Origin: Citrus sinensis
Lineage: Eukaryota; Streptophyta; Magnoliopsida; Sapindales; Rutaceae
Direction of reading: 5' to 3'
DNA length: 64,000 nucleotides
Assembly: GCF_022201045.2 (NCBI RefSeq)
Contig: NC_068564.1
Location: 5,704,001-5,768,000, forward strand
Below, in pieces: positions 35,928-48,152 of this stretch (position 1 is its first letter; every line of letters starts with the position of its first letter). The notes beneath the pieces are model-generated. The model saw nothing but the letters and a program-made list of their open reading frames with translations, had not been told where the DNA came from and searched no databases. The position numbers and the translations under genes were made by a program.

Positions 35928-38900
35928 ATGGAACCAACGGAACACAGATCCAGCGCAATTGGGCCTTCGCTTGACCAAAATGCCCTCGACTCTCTCCAAT
36001 TCAATGAAGAAATTCAGCATTTGATGACCCTGCCGCCAGAGAACGCCAACTCCTTCACAGCACTCCTCGAGCTGCCGGCCCCACAAGCCGTTGAACTCCT
36101 CCACCACCACCACCACCGCTCACCCGAATCCAACTGCTCTACTGCGAAACTAGTCACCGCAAAGGCCGATGGACATGGACTTCACCACCCACACGCGACA
36201 CCTCATCATTTCAACCCAGGGGCAAACTTGACTTTTCCATCTGATATCTCCTTGATCGAACGCGCCGTGAGATTCTCGGTCTTCGCCGGAATCAATAACA
36301 GTGATAACAACCACAACGATAATAATAATAATAATCATAAAATTAGTAGTAAAATTGATAAAAACAATAATAATAATAATTGCTCGCCGGAAACAACTGG
36401 GTCGGTGCCGTCGAATTCAAGCGGGAATCTCGGGAAAGTGAAGAACGAACCGGCAGAATCAGACTCCGACAACAACAATCCGAATTCACCACAGCCGTTG
36501 GATATCAAGACCGAGAACCAGAATCAGAAGTCGGCGAAGAGAAAAGAGCGAGAGAAGAAGGTAAAGGAAATGGAGTTTAGGGTTCCCTAGGCTCTTTTCG
36601 GTTTCTCTCGGTGGCTGAATTGTAAATTGACCGCTTAATTTGTGCAATAATTACAGGGCAAAGCGGCGACAAAGAAGTCTAAAAGTGGCGCTAACGATAG
36701 CAGCGAAGATGCGGAGAAACTTCCTTACGTTCACGTCCGAGCTCGTCGCGGTCAAGCTACAGATAGCCACAGCTTGGCCGAGAGAGTAATGATTACACTA
36801 ATCTCTCTAAATCAAACCTTAATTAATAATTATTGACTTTATCACTATTTTTTCGACTACTAATTGTTTAATTATTTTATTAATACTACTGTAGGCGAGG
36901 AGAGAGAAGATTAATGCACGAATGAAGCTGTTACAAGAGCTGGTCCCGGGCTGCAATAAGGTGATTGTGTAAATTTGGATTAATTAGTAATCATTTGTTT
37001 TGATTATGATTTTCCGGGGATTAAATTAAAGAATATTCTGCCGAAAAAGTGAAAATTACATCCTCAGATTATGTGCTTTTAATAACGGTATTGTCCTTGT
37101 CATACTTTTTTTCTTTTGCACAAGTGGGGATGCTTTGTTAGGATGGTCTTGTCAAAGGGGCAATTTTGGCAATTCAATTATTTTTATATTTGATATTCGG
37201 GGGAGAGTTGTTGCGAGTCCCTTTTAAGGTCAGTTTTGTCATTTTGAAGATCAAATTTTTGGAACTTGAAAATGTCGTGGATAAGAAACTGTGTAGTGAA
37301 ACGACAAATTTGCCCTTCCATGGGGCTAGACAAGACAATCTAGTTATGTGGGAGTGCTAGCTGGTTTGAAGTGCTTGGGAGACAACTGTAGTGGGTTTGT
37401 GTTGGGTATCAAATTGCTATTGGGTCCCATTCCATTGGCATAAAAATTTTGATGCCCAACGGGAAGGTTCATTGTACAATCTTCTGTTACGAGTTTGGTA
37501 TCCATCGTGGATGGGATGATGAAAGGTCAGTGATGAAAGAATGATTCCATAGACAAACACACGTAGCTAACTGGAAAAAGGACTTGATTTTTATAGTTGA
37601 TGACATGTTGGGAAGTGACTTCTATACTTGACTTTTGAAATTAATATTTTTTTTTCTTCTTTTAATGAATGAATAGCTAAAACAAGTTGAATTTTTTTGA
37701 GAATCTAAGGTCTAACTCTAGTGGTAAAGATCAGTCTTCCTAGGATTCAGGTCGTGGGTTCGAGTTTGGGTGCCAGAGTTAATAATTAAAAAAAAAAGAA
37801 AGGAAAAAAAAAGTTGAATCTCAATGATGAGATACTGACAAGGTAATTTGATTTGTGGGCTAAAAGAGTTCTTGGGTGAAAATTTTCCAGTAGAAGCATC
37901 CCTGGAGATTATAAATTAGGCCCTTGTTATTTTTTCTGAATCTTTTGATAGGAAAATGCCTTTTGAATCAAACATGGAGTTTATTTTTTTGCTGTAAAAG
38001 GGGAGATGGTTTGCATCATAACAGATTCCTCTGTAACCACACCTATATTTAATATCATTGGAGACAATGAGTCAAGACGCTATTTTTCAGTGTTCTTTGT
38101 GCAGCGGCTGATACTTCAATGGCGTCTAACATGAAAAGTTATGTTTTGCAGATTTCTGGGACAGCATTAGTTTTAGATGAGATCATCAACCATGTGCAGT
38201 CGTTACAGCGTCAAGTGGAGGTCAGACTTGCTCATTTCAATAACCAATCTCTCTATTCTTCTTCTTCTTCTTCTTCTTACATCTTTCTCTGGGGCAATGA
38301 GGTGCTAGGAGCTTAGTAGAAAATTTGGTATGGGACTTGTGATTAGGTTTTGTTGACAGAGTTGTGACCCTTAAGCATCTTAAGTGGACTGGTGGAGCAG
38401 GGTATAGGAGGAAGGGTCTTACGGTTGGATAGGTTGTCCTGCCATTCTCCCCAAAATTGTCATTTTAAAACAATTTTGATAGTCTGATTTGTCAAAATTT
38501 CATCTGACTTTATCATTTTCCCATTCCAAAGCTTTCAAAGAGCATAGAAAGTGAGATGGTCTTAAAACCTTCTTTCTAGCTTTCTTCATTGTGCTGAATT
38601 AATTTGTATCTCCATGATCTATGTACCCTCCTTTGTTGCTAAATGACATGTATTTTTTTGCCTTGTAGATCAATATTTAACAATAGAAAGTGAAAAATTA
38701 GCCACTGATTCATAGCTAACGTTTGGATATATTTTATATGTTCTCATGACAAAAGTTTCAAAAACCTGTGAAATGTAGAAAACCTCCAAATATAGTTGCG
38801 AAGCTACCAGCATTAAATAATTTGTTGTGATTTCAAAATCTTAAACGGATTTTATGGCTGTGATCTTATTCTGTTTTTACCTTTTGTTTCAGTTCTTGTC

Positions 38901-39871
38901 AATGAGACTTGCAGCAGTCAATCCAAGGATTGATTTCAATCTGGACAGCTTATTTGTTGCAGAGGTAAGATTAGTTATTTATTTCCTTTTTCCATTCATG
39001 CAGCAAGTAGCTCTTTCAAGGTGTAGACTGGTTATGTTGTGGGTTGGTTTGATCTATAGCCTAGTACATTGTTCCCATAAAGAGCTGCTCCTTGGTTTAA
39101 CCTTCCTGAATAGCTATTAGCCGCTGCATCATTTATTTGTTGTGTAGTTGTTGTAATTTTAATTTAAATAGGCCTAGTTTTATTATTTTCATGGAACAGG
39201 AAGTCAGATATCTTTGAAATCGTAATCTAGCTCATTGGATTATTCCTACACCAGAGTGTGACTGTTTGCCTTTAAAACCTGTACAGGGGAGTGGGTCAGA
39301 CTAGGACCACCCTATTTTACCTGCTCAAATTTACACTTCCGACAATCAAAATGATTGTCATGGCCTGAGCTAAATGCACTTGATTGTTGTAGTTATGTCT
39401 GTAAAGACTCGTGAATGGTGGGTCCTCCCTTAATAATTTACTAACATTTACTATTGATCTTTGATATCTTTAGAGTGGATCGTTAATCGACAGTAGCTTC
39501 CCTGGCGTGGTTATGCCTGTAATGTGGCCTGAACTCCAAGCCCATGGAAACCGACAACAGTATCAACAGCAATGGCATCATTTTGATGGGCATCACCAGC
39601 CTCTTTTGGGAGGAGCAGAAGAAAGCCATAACTTTGTTACTCCCGAGAACTCACTTTTGAGTTATGATTCTTCAGCAAATTCAGGTAGAGAGGAACTAAT
39701 TCCCCATCAGAAAGAAGGGGGAAAAAATTAAAAAAAGCTTATCATTTTATCTGACAGCAGATGATACCACCATTTGAATGTGAAGAACATATCGAAACTA
39801 CATAGCTAACTTCGCTTTCTCTCTGTGCAACAGCAACTCTGCACACAAATCAATTGAAGATGGAGCTATGA
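35928..39871 (+). CDS. bHLH transcription factor, bHLH48/bHLH60 type
   Basis: Seven exons (35928-36560, 36657-36785, 36895-36960, 38152-38220, 38893-38964, 39474-39684, 39834-39871) join in frame to 405 residues. The N-terminal part has FNEEIQHLM, a His5 run, [20 protein letters not shown], an Asn-rich spacer and [12 protein letters not shown]. The core is [20 protein letters not shown], followed by [20 protein letters not shown]. Its H249-E253-R257 are the residues that read E/G-box DNA. The second helix ([21 protein letters not shown]) mediates dimerisation. [20 protein letters not shown] and a tail ending in NQLKMEL are typical of the Arabidopsis bHLH48/bHLH60 pair, which I recall as promoters of flowering and growth responses. 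It acts in the nucleus. Intron 3 (36961-38151) carries a SINE and intron 4 a (TTC)n tract. All junctions are GT-AG. Confidence 0.93.
37684..37819 (+). mobile_element. tRNA-derived SINE in a bHLH intron, with target duplication
   Basis: The box-A-like TCTAACTCTAGTGGTAAAGA begins at 37711. The box-B-like GGTCGTGGGTTCGAGTTTGG begins near 37750. An A-rich tail ends near 37810. 'aagttgaat' flanks the insertion at 37684-37692 and 37811-37819, a plausible 9-bp target duplication. The element is short (about 120 bp) and has the same orientation as its host gene. Confidence 0.75.
38256..38279. repeat. (TTC)n tract in bHLH intron 4
   Basis: Seven or so TTC units just after the exon 4 donor. Confidence 0.9.
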
Positions 39872-41126
39872 AGATGCAATGAATCTCTCCAGCAGTAGCT
39901 AGTACCTCGTACTGTATATATTGATGATAATATTAGCGGTTAGCAGAGTAGTAGAGGGCAGTCCTCAGCATTGATCCTGGGCTACCATTTGTCTTCAATT
40001 TACCCCGAGTCATTTGGAAACCCAGATTTGTTTCTACCGGAGACGATCACTTTCAGTGTGTCATTCTTATATAAATATAAATATATTTATTATAAGTATC
40101 TCTTACTTAATTAGAATACTAATTTTCCCCTCAGAGTCATTCAATCTAATTCTTAATTTCTGAGATGATTGATTGATTCATACTGTAAAAGCATAGAGTG
40201 GACTATCGTGCGTTCTTATTTATGCAAGTCTTCCTTTCTTCTCTATAATATGATCTGTGGCTTTATCGTCTTGTAAAGTAACTGTTGTAGCCCTATTTGG
40301 ACATTTGTCTTAGTAAGAATTTTTTTTTTTAATTATTATTTTTGTTTTTAAATTTGCAAAAGCCCAGACCTGGATGCAGGCATATGAGGCCAGATTGCAG
40401 TTGTCGGATGCCAATATTTCAACATTGATTACGTGATCTAATCTCAAATCACTTTCAGTATATCATATCTCTAATGATAGGAATGCAAGCTGATTCAATT
40501 GATAATACATTTTCTCTTTTATTTACATTATAACTTTTTAAGACTTCTTAATCATATTATTGGGATCAATTAATTTTATTAGTAGAGTTGTAGTTCAAAA
40601 ATTATTATTTTAAGTTAGTTATTCTTAGTGTGAATAATATAGAGATAAATATATGAATAATTAATTAACGGAATATGTTAATTCTATGAAAAGAATTATC
40701 TAAATTATTATATATATTTTTAATTTATAAGTTACTAATTACCATTCGGATTTTTAATCAAAAGAAATCATGATCCAAATAATAATTATTTTTGTTAGAA
40801 TATCAAAATGTGCAGCGTTTCAATTGCAAAGAGGGGATTGAGAGAAAATACCCACCATATCATTTAAGAATAGTGCTCTATACTCCAAAATTTTATTCCA
40901 CCTAATATAACATTCATCAATTATCATATAAGATAAACTTTTGGAATTTAGATAAATCTTTGACTAGTTTATCATTACTCATTAATTGGAATATGATAGC
41001 GTGACTCCTTATCTTCTTTCACACATATAGAAACAATATAATAATAGAAAAACGAAACCCGTACTCATAGATAATGCCCCGGATTGGATGATTAGTAGGG
41101 GCAGAGCATAACCAGAAGCAACAAAA
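39872..41126. other. 3' region of the bHLH gene and upstream region of the GH28 gene
   Basis: The first few hundred bases probably form the bHLH 3' untranslated region. The rest is AT-rich intergenic sequence. No other gene or element is supported. Confidence 0.45.
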
Positions 41127-42217
41127 ATGGTGACTTATCTCTCTCGATTTACAATAACAATAATCGGTCTCCTCATCATCATCCAATCAACCCCCTCCAC
41201 GTCATCACCCAACAACAGCGTCCAACTCCTCCTCCTCCTCTCCACCACCCATATTCACATTCACTCGGTCATCGACTTCGGGGCAAAAGGAGACGGCATC
41301 CACTACGACACGGCCGCCATCCAATCAGCCATCGACGCGTGTCCCCCCGGCAACAAACCATGCGAGGTCCGCTTCCCGCCGGGGGAATACCTGACCGCCA
41401 CCATCCGGCTGAAGTCGCACGTGACCCTCAACATCCACGAAGACGCCACCCTCCTGGGAGGCCCGAGGATCGAGGACTACCCGGAGGAGTCCTCGAGGTG
41501 GTACGTGGTGCTGGCGGAGAACGCGACCGACGTGGGGATCACGGGCGGAGGAGTCGTCGACGGGCAGGCGATGAAGTTTGTGGTGACGAAAAATGAGATC
41601 AAGAATGTGATGGTGAGCTGGAACCACACCGGGGCGTGTTCCGGGGATGAGTGTAGGCCACGCCTTGTGGGGTTTCTCGGTTGCCGAAATGTCAATGTCT
41701 GGAACGTTAGGTTGCGAGAGCCCGCTTACTGGTGGTGCGTATTCTATTTTTCTTCTTCTTCTTCTTCTTCATTTTTTTTCAATTTTGTTTTTCTTAAAAA
41801 AAAAAAAAATGTTGAAGCTTCACGTTACGCTATTACAGTTTACCAATGGGGTAAATTGTCAGTAATGTCAGATAGTGCGGTCTGAATGTGTACAAAATAA
41901 AAAGTAGAAGTAGAAGGGTTTTACTGTAAATATACATTAAAATAGGATAAAGATTGAAGTAGGCGCTGAAAGCCTTATGGGCCCACCTCAAGGGAGCCCA
42001 CTTGTTTTTCGGTGGCAAATTCCACCGTCGAGACGTCCAACTTGCTGAAAAGAATGGGCGAATCGTATGAATGTCTTTGTAGTTTGTTCTGAGTTGTCGC
42101 TTTAGTTATAAAATTCACTCTAATATTTTAATTCATGACTATTTTAATCTTAACACAATTATTTATTTATTTATTTTTTAGGGGTTTGATCTTGAATTCT
42201 CCATTCCAATATATATA

Positions 42218-42253
<36 letters not shown>

Positions 42254-43153
42254 TGTATGATTCCAATATGGTGGAGATGATTTTTATTTTCAATGATTTT
42301 AAATTTTACAAACGGTAAGTGATGGTTTTATTGGAGTCATTTCAAGGTTTATTTCACCAAAATTATATATAAAAATTTATTCTAAAATAGCTAAATAGAA
42401 AATGGACTGGGGATGAGTAATGTAGTCCCCATACAGGGATTCTCCATCTCATCCCATTGAATTTATTAGGGAATGAGTTAGAGAATGGTGTCCAAATTAT
42501 AAAAGAGGGTGGGGAGTGGAGGAGGCTTCCCCGCTTCCGCCCATTGTCATTCTTGATTTCTTTAGTTACCATATGAGACTATGAGAGGGCGAAAATTATG
42601 TTCAGCCGGAAAAAAAAAATCTAGATATTATAAGGGCGCTAATTGAAACTTCACTCATGTTATATAAATTTTGTGTTTTGAGCCCCTTCTAATTTTCTCT
42701 ATTTATGCTATTGTTTGACAAATTGATTACTTTATTGCAGCTTGCACATAGTGCGTTGTGATAACACATTCATTCGCGATATGTCAATCTATGGAGACTT
42801 CAACACACCCAACAATGATGGTATAGACATTGAAGATTCAAATAACACAGTAATTACAAGAGTCCAAATTGATACAGGGGATGATGCAATCTGTCCAAAG
42901 ACGTACACAGGCCCCCTTTATAACTTGACTGCTACGGATTCTTGGATCAGGACAAAATCTTCGGCTATCAAACTTGGTAGTGCCAGTTGGTTTGATTTCA
43001 AAGCCTTGGTGTTTGATAATATCACCATTGTTGAATCTCACAGAGGGTTAGGATTTCAAATACGCGATGGAGGTAACATCAGTTATATCCGTGTGTGTGT
43101 GTGTGTGTATTCACTAATCCTAATTAACAGCTCATCTAGGACCAGACTACTAA

Positions 43154-43189
<36 letters not shown>

Positions 43190-43702
43190 TGTGCAGGAAA
43201 TGTCAGTGATGTTACCTTCTCTAACATTAACATCAGCACAAGGTACTATGATCCATCATGGTGGGGAAGAGCGGAACCTATATACGTGACAACGTGTCCC
43301 AGAGACACTAAGACGAAGGAGGGTACAATCTCCAATCTACTATTTGTGAACATTACAGCAAAATCAGAAAATGGGGTATTCTTATCAGGTTCTAAACACG
43401 GACTACTGAAAAATTTAAGTTTCATAAACATGAATGTCACATACAAAAGGTGGACAAATTATATGGGTGGATTGGTGGACTACAGACCAGGATGCCAAGG
43501 GCTCGTTAATCACAGCTCTGCTGGGATCATCATGGAACACATTGAAGGTTTGGAGGTTAAGAATGTGAACATGAAATGGCATGGTGATCAGTCAAGTAGC
43601 TGGAGTAATCCATTGGACTTTAGGCCTTGGACTGTAAATGACATTTCTTTGCTTAATTTCCATTCAGATTTTGACAACAGCGACGGGAATGTAGCATCAT
43701 AG
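41127..43702 (+). CDS. GH28 family (polygalacturonase-like) secreted protein, At3g57790 type
   Basis: Exons 41127-41734, 42741-43072 and 43197-43702 join to 481 residues. GH28 enzymes cleave pectic galacturonan in the cell wall. A hydrophobic N-terminus (FTITIIGLLIIIQS) looks like a signal peptide. Then come VIDFGAKGDGIHYDTAAIQS, a right-handed beta-helix fold, NNDGID (227-232), DTGDDAIC (247-254) and many N-glycosylation motifs. In the usual place of the GHG catalytic-His motif the protein has KSSAIKLGS (275-283). In place of RIK it has FQIRDGG. This is the character of the clade I recall as At3g57790, so its substrate or activity may differ from classical polygalacturonase. Exon 1 is much richer in GC than the rest. 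Introns hold (TTC), (TATG) and (TG) repeats. The exon 1 donor TG|GTGCGT was chosen because it restores YWCLHIVRC. Confidence 0.9.
42208..42259. repeat. (AT)n-(GTAT)n microsatellite in GH28 intron 1
   Basis: A run of AT dinucleotides passes directly into about eight GTAT units. Confidence 0.93.
43091..43190. repeat. (GT)n and (TA)n-(TG)n tracts filling GH28 intron 2
   Basis: The 124-bp intron 43073-43196 has a GT run near 43091-43109 and a TA run passing into TG at 43155-43189, right up to the acceptor. The repeats therefore make up much of the polypyrimidine region and could affect splicing. Confidence 0.85.
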
Positions 43703-44010
43703 TAGGAAAAAGCTATTCTTAATGTAATTCTTTGAACAAATAGTGGGGGTTGATTTATAGATTTTTCGTTTTTTAGTAGGATTTGAAAATTATTGTTGAG
43801 GATTTCACTTACATGGTTCAAAAATCAATAAATAAAAAAGATATTTAAACCATTGTCATGAGCAATCAAATATCACATGTGGTTTGTTTAGTTTTGTTTA
43901 CAAATTTCTAAAAACGTTTTCGGTGGAGTAGCAGGGTGCATTTTCATATCATATTTGTTTTATAATATAGGAATTACTAATCTATATATCTATATTTATA
44001 TATATATATA

Positions 44011-45330
44011 AAGTTAGGACTTGAGAAGGTGATGTGACATCACCATTTTGCTTCTTTGTATATTCTCTATTATCTAATAAATAGATAATTTTTTTTTTAT
44101 ATTTGGCTTTTCATCTTCTCATAATTAATTTGATTGTATTTAACGCATTTAATAAATAGTAACTTTATTAATATATATCATTCCTCATCTTTTTATATTT
44201 TCTATTATCTAAAATATTGGTGGATATTCTTTGTACTTTTTTTTCTCTTTCTATTTAAATTCAACAATATGTAATCATTAATAATAATTAATTATAAGTC
44301 TTTTGAAACATTTATTTATTTTATTATGCTAGCAATTAAACGTTAGTGGCTTAAAATACATGAATTAATTAACATAGGAAGAGAGGTTCTTTCATTTATA
44401 AAGCTAGGACTTCAGGAGGTGATGTGGCATCACCATTTTGCTTCTTTGTATATTCTCTATTATCTAATAAATAGATAATTTTTTTTTAGATTTGGCTTTT
44501 CATCTTCTCATAATTAATTTGATTGTATTTAACGCATTTAATAAATAGTAACTTTATTAATATATATCATTCCTCATCTTTTTATATTTTCTATTATCTA
44601 AAATATTGGTGGATATTCTTTGTACTTTTTTTCTCTTTCTATTTAAATTCAACAATAAGTAATCATTAATAATAATTAATTATAAGTCTTTTGAAACATT
44701 TTTTTATTATATTATGCTAGCAATTAAACGTTAGTGGCTTAAAATACATTAATTAATTAACATAGGAAGATATGTTCTTTCATTTATAAAACTAGGACTT
44801 GAGGAGGTGATATGGCATCACCATTTTACTTCTTTGTATATTCTCTATTATCTAATAAATAAATAATTTCTTTTTAGATTTAGCTTTTCATCTTCTCATA
44901 ATTAATTTGATTGTATTTAACTCATTTAATAATTAATAACTTTATTAATATATATCATTCCTCATCTTTTTATATTTTCTATTATCTAAAATATTGGTGG
45001 ATATTCTTTGTACTTTTTTTCTCTTTCTATTTAAATTCAACAATATGTAATCATTAATAATAATTAATTATAAGTCTTTTGAAACATTTATTTATTATAT
45101 TATGCTAGCAATTAAACTTTAGTGGCTTAAAATACATGAATTAATTAACATAGGAAGAGAAGTTCTTTCATTTATAAAGCTAAGACTTGAGGAGGTGACG
45201 TGGCATCACTATTTCTCATCTTTGTATATTCTCTATTATCTAATAAATAGATAATTTTTTTTTTAGATTTGGCTTTTCATCTTCTCATATTTAATTTGAT
45301 TGTTATTACACAATAACAATTATGTAAAGA
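44011..45330. repeat. Tandem repeat array, 388-390 bp unit, about 3.4 copies
   Basis: Units begin at 44011, 44401, 44789 and 45177 with 'aagctaggacttgaggaggt' or close variants. They contain 'gatgtggcatcaccatttt', 'ctaataaatagataattttt' and 'taattataagtcttttgaaa'. Full units are very similar and the last is cut off. Pieces of the same unit recur out of order to about 46860, joined to another word family ('caacaatgccactagggcct'). The unit start resembles the inner part of the Helitron 5' end. Confidence 0.92.
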
Positions 45331-46985
45331 TTTTAATGAGGCATATTCTTTGTAATGAACATCCAAGGGGGAGTGTTATGAATTTATTAAAATAAATGTA
45401 GATGTTTATAACATATATCTCTTAGTCTCCACACTATCTCCCATTAGCAACCTTTAGCTTCCTTATAACTCCCACTATCTCACAAGGAATTATGATCCAT
45501 AATTTTTCATTAATTCAATGGAGTGGCTAATTTTTCATCTTCTCATCTTTTTATATTTTCTATTATCTAAAATATCTAAAATATTGGTGGATATTCTTTG
45601 TACTTTTTTTTCACTTTCTATTTAAATTCAGCAATATGTAATCATTAATAATAATTAATTATAAGTCTTTTGAAATATTTATTTATTTTATTATGCTAGC
45701 AATTAAACTTTAGTGGCTTAAAATACATGAATTAATTAACATAGGAAGAGAGGTTCTTTCATTTTCCCTCAACAATGCCACTAAGGCCTAATTTTAATGC
45801 CATAATCCCATATTTAATTATGCAACCTTTTGTTGATTGTCTTTTGGCTTCTTCAAAATTTATTATGCTATCAATTAAACTTTAGTGCCTTAAAATACAT
45901 CACCTAATTAACATAGGAAGAATGGTGGATATTCTTTGTACATATTTCTTCCTCTTTCTATTTAAATCCAACAATATGTAACCATTAATAATAATTAATT
46001 ATAAGTCTTTTGAAACATTCATTTATTTTATTATGCTAGCAATTAAAATTTAAGTGGTTTAAAATACATCAATTAATTAACATAGGAAGAGAGGTTCTTT
46101 CATCTTCCCTCAACAATGGCACTAGAGCCTAATTTTAATGCCATAATCTTATATTTAATTATGGGCCTAAATTTAATTTTAATAATTTTAATGTCTCTTC
46201 CTCTTTCTATTTAAATCCAACAATATATAACCATTAATAATAATTAATTATAAGTCTTTTGAAACATTCTTCAAATTTTATTATGCTATCAATTAAACTT
46301 TAGTGCCTTAAAATACATCAACTAATTAACATAGGAAGAAAGGTTCTTTCATCTTCCCTCAACCTCATCTTTTTATATTTTCTATTATCTAAAATATCTA
46401 AAATATTGGTGGATATTCTTTGTACATGTTTCTTCCTCTTTCTATTTAAATCCAACAATATGTAACCATTAATAATAATTAATTATAAGTCTTTTGAAGC
46501 ATTCATTTATTTTATTATGCTAGCAATTAAACTTTAGTGGCTTAAAATACATGAATTAATTAACATAGGAAGAGAGGTTCTTTCATCTTCCCTCAACAAT
46601 GCCACTAGGGCCTAATTTCAATGTCATAATCATATATTTAATTATGCAACCTTTTGTTGAGTGTCTTTTGGCTCCTTCAAATTTTATTATGCTAGCAATT
46701 AAACTTTAGTGACTTAAAATACATCAATAAATTAACATAGGAAGAGAGGTTCTTTCATCTTCCCTCAACAATGCCACTAGAGCCTAATTTTAATGTCATG
46801 ATCTCATATTTAATTACGCAACCTTTTGTTTAGTGCCTTTTGGCTTCTTCAAGCTCTCTAAACACTAAATATTTAAGATTTGTTATGTTTAGTTTTTTTT
46901 TAATTTATTTAATCAACACCCTCTTTAGAAAAATACTTGTATTTTTATTGTTTGATTTATTTGAATTTTTGGTATTGTGTGCTTC

Positions 46986-48152
46986 ATGGAGTACTCTTTT
47001 CTTCATGAGTTGAACAATGATAAAGATAGTTGGATGATAAAGGTTAGGCTTTGTAGGATGTGAGAGTCTACTAATACTAAAAAAAATGGAGAATTGATTA
47101 GTGTTGACATGATTTTTATTGATAAAAAGGTTGTATAAAAAATTCATTCTCCCATTGTTTTCTCTAATTTTTTTCCCAATTGTTTCACACTTAATGTAGT
47201 ATGTGTTTTTTTTCGTAGGAAAATCTAATGCATGCAACAATTAGGAAAACTTTAGTGACAAGGTTTAAGCACATGTTGAGTGAGGGTTCTTTGTACAATG
47301 TCAAGAATTTGAAAGTTGTTTCAACTACAGGCGAGTACAGACCACTTTCAAATCAGTATAAGATTATTTTCTTGGTTATAACTTCTCTTAAGAGGTTAGA
47401 AGAAGGAACTGTCAAGATTCCGATTAATGGATTTCAATTCGTATCTCCAAATTTAATTGATTTACGTGTGAATGATAACACAATCCTCTCAGGTATTTTT
47501 TTAATTATTAATGTTTGTTAATCTTTAAGTGTATATTAAAAATTATTAATCCTTATGTTTTAACATGTTTATATTATTTTTCCATAATATTACAGATGTT
47601 ATCAGAAGTTTATATGGTGTGGGTGATATTGAGATCGTTGGAGCTGGTTGGAAAAAAAGAGATATAAAAATTCTAACGGGTTAGTAAGTTGAATATAATC
47701 AAGAAAACTACGACTTTATATTTTTTAGTTATTTATGTTATTTTTTAATTATTGGTTCTCTTTACATTATTAACTTTTGTTAATTTTTATGGATGGCTCA
47801 GTAACAACAAAGATTACTTTATGGGGAAAGTTAGGGGAGACATTTGATCCAAACTTGTACAAGAAAGACGAGGGTCCTTGTATTGTGATAGTAACTTCTA
47901 CAACCATTAAAAATTCCAAGATGATTATTTTATTTAGATCCCACTAATTAACATTTTCAAATGCAATGTGGCTATTTTAATATTATACACAATTTTGGAT
48001 TTTGTTCAAGTTTCGTTTTAGGTTACATTTGCTCTAAACAGGTGAGGTTAATTTCTCTGCCACAAGTGCAAGCAAAATCTACATAAATCTTCAAATAGAT
48101 TATGTAGCATCATTAATTGAAAGATTTTCTACCATCTCCAACGTTGTGCAAG
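46986..48152 (+). pseudogene. Helitron-type RPA-like (DUF223, OB-fold) pseudogene
   Basis: It starts at ATG 46986 with MEYSFLHELNNDKDSWMIKV. An in-frame TGA follows where the family has Trp (CRM*ESTNTKKNGELI). After an intron, 47228-47493 reads HATIRKTLVTRFKHMLSEGS and IPINGFQFVSPNLIDLRVN. Further exons read DVIRSLYGVGDIEIVGAGWK (about 47595-47682), then KITLWGKLGETFDPNLYKKD (about 47808-47940). The last reads GEVNFSATSASKIYINLQID and ASLIERFSTISNVVQ (48041-48152). Plant Helitrons often carry such replication protein A-like single-strand DNA binding proteins. Stops and frame breaks show it is dead. The C-terminal zinc-binding OB fold is missing, and the element ends about 330 bp later. Confidence 0.75.

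Noticed and set aside
41325..41627. Minus-strand frame opposite GH28 exon 1
   Set aside because: It is open only because the GC-rich exon lacks stops in the antisense; the sense frame has clear GH28 motifs.
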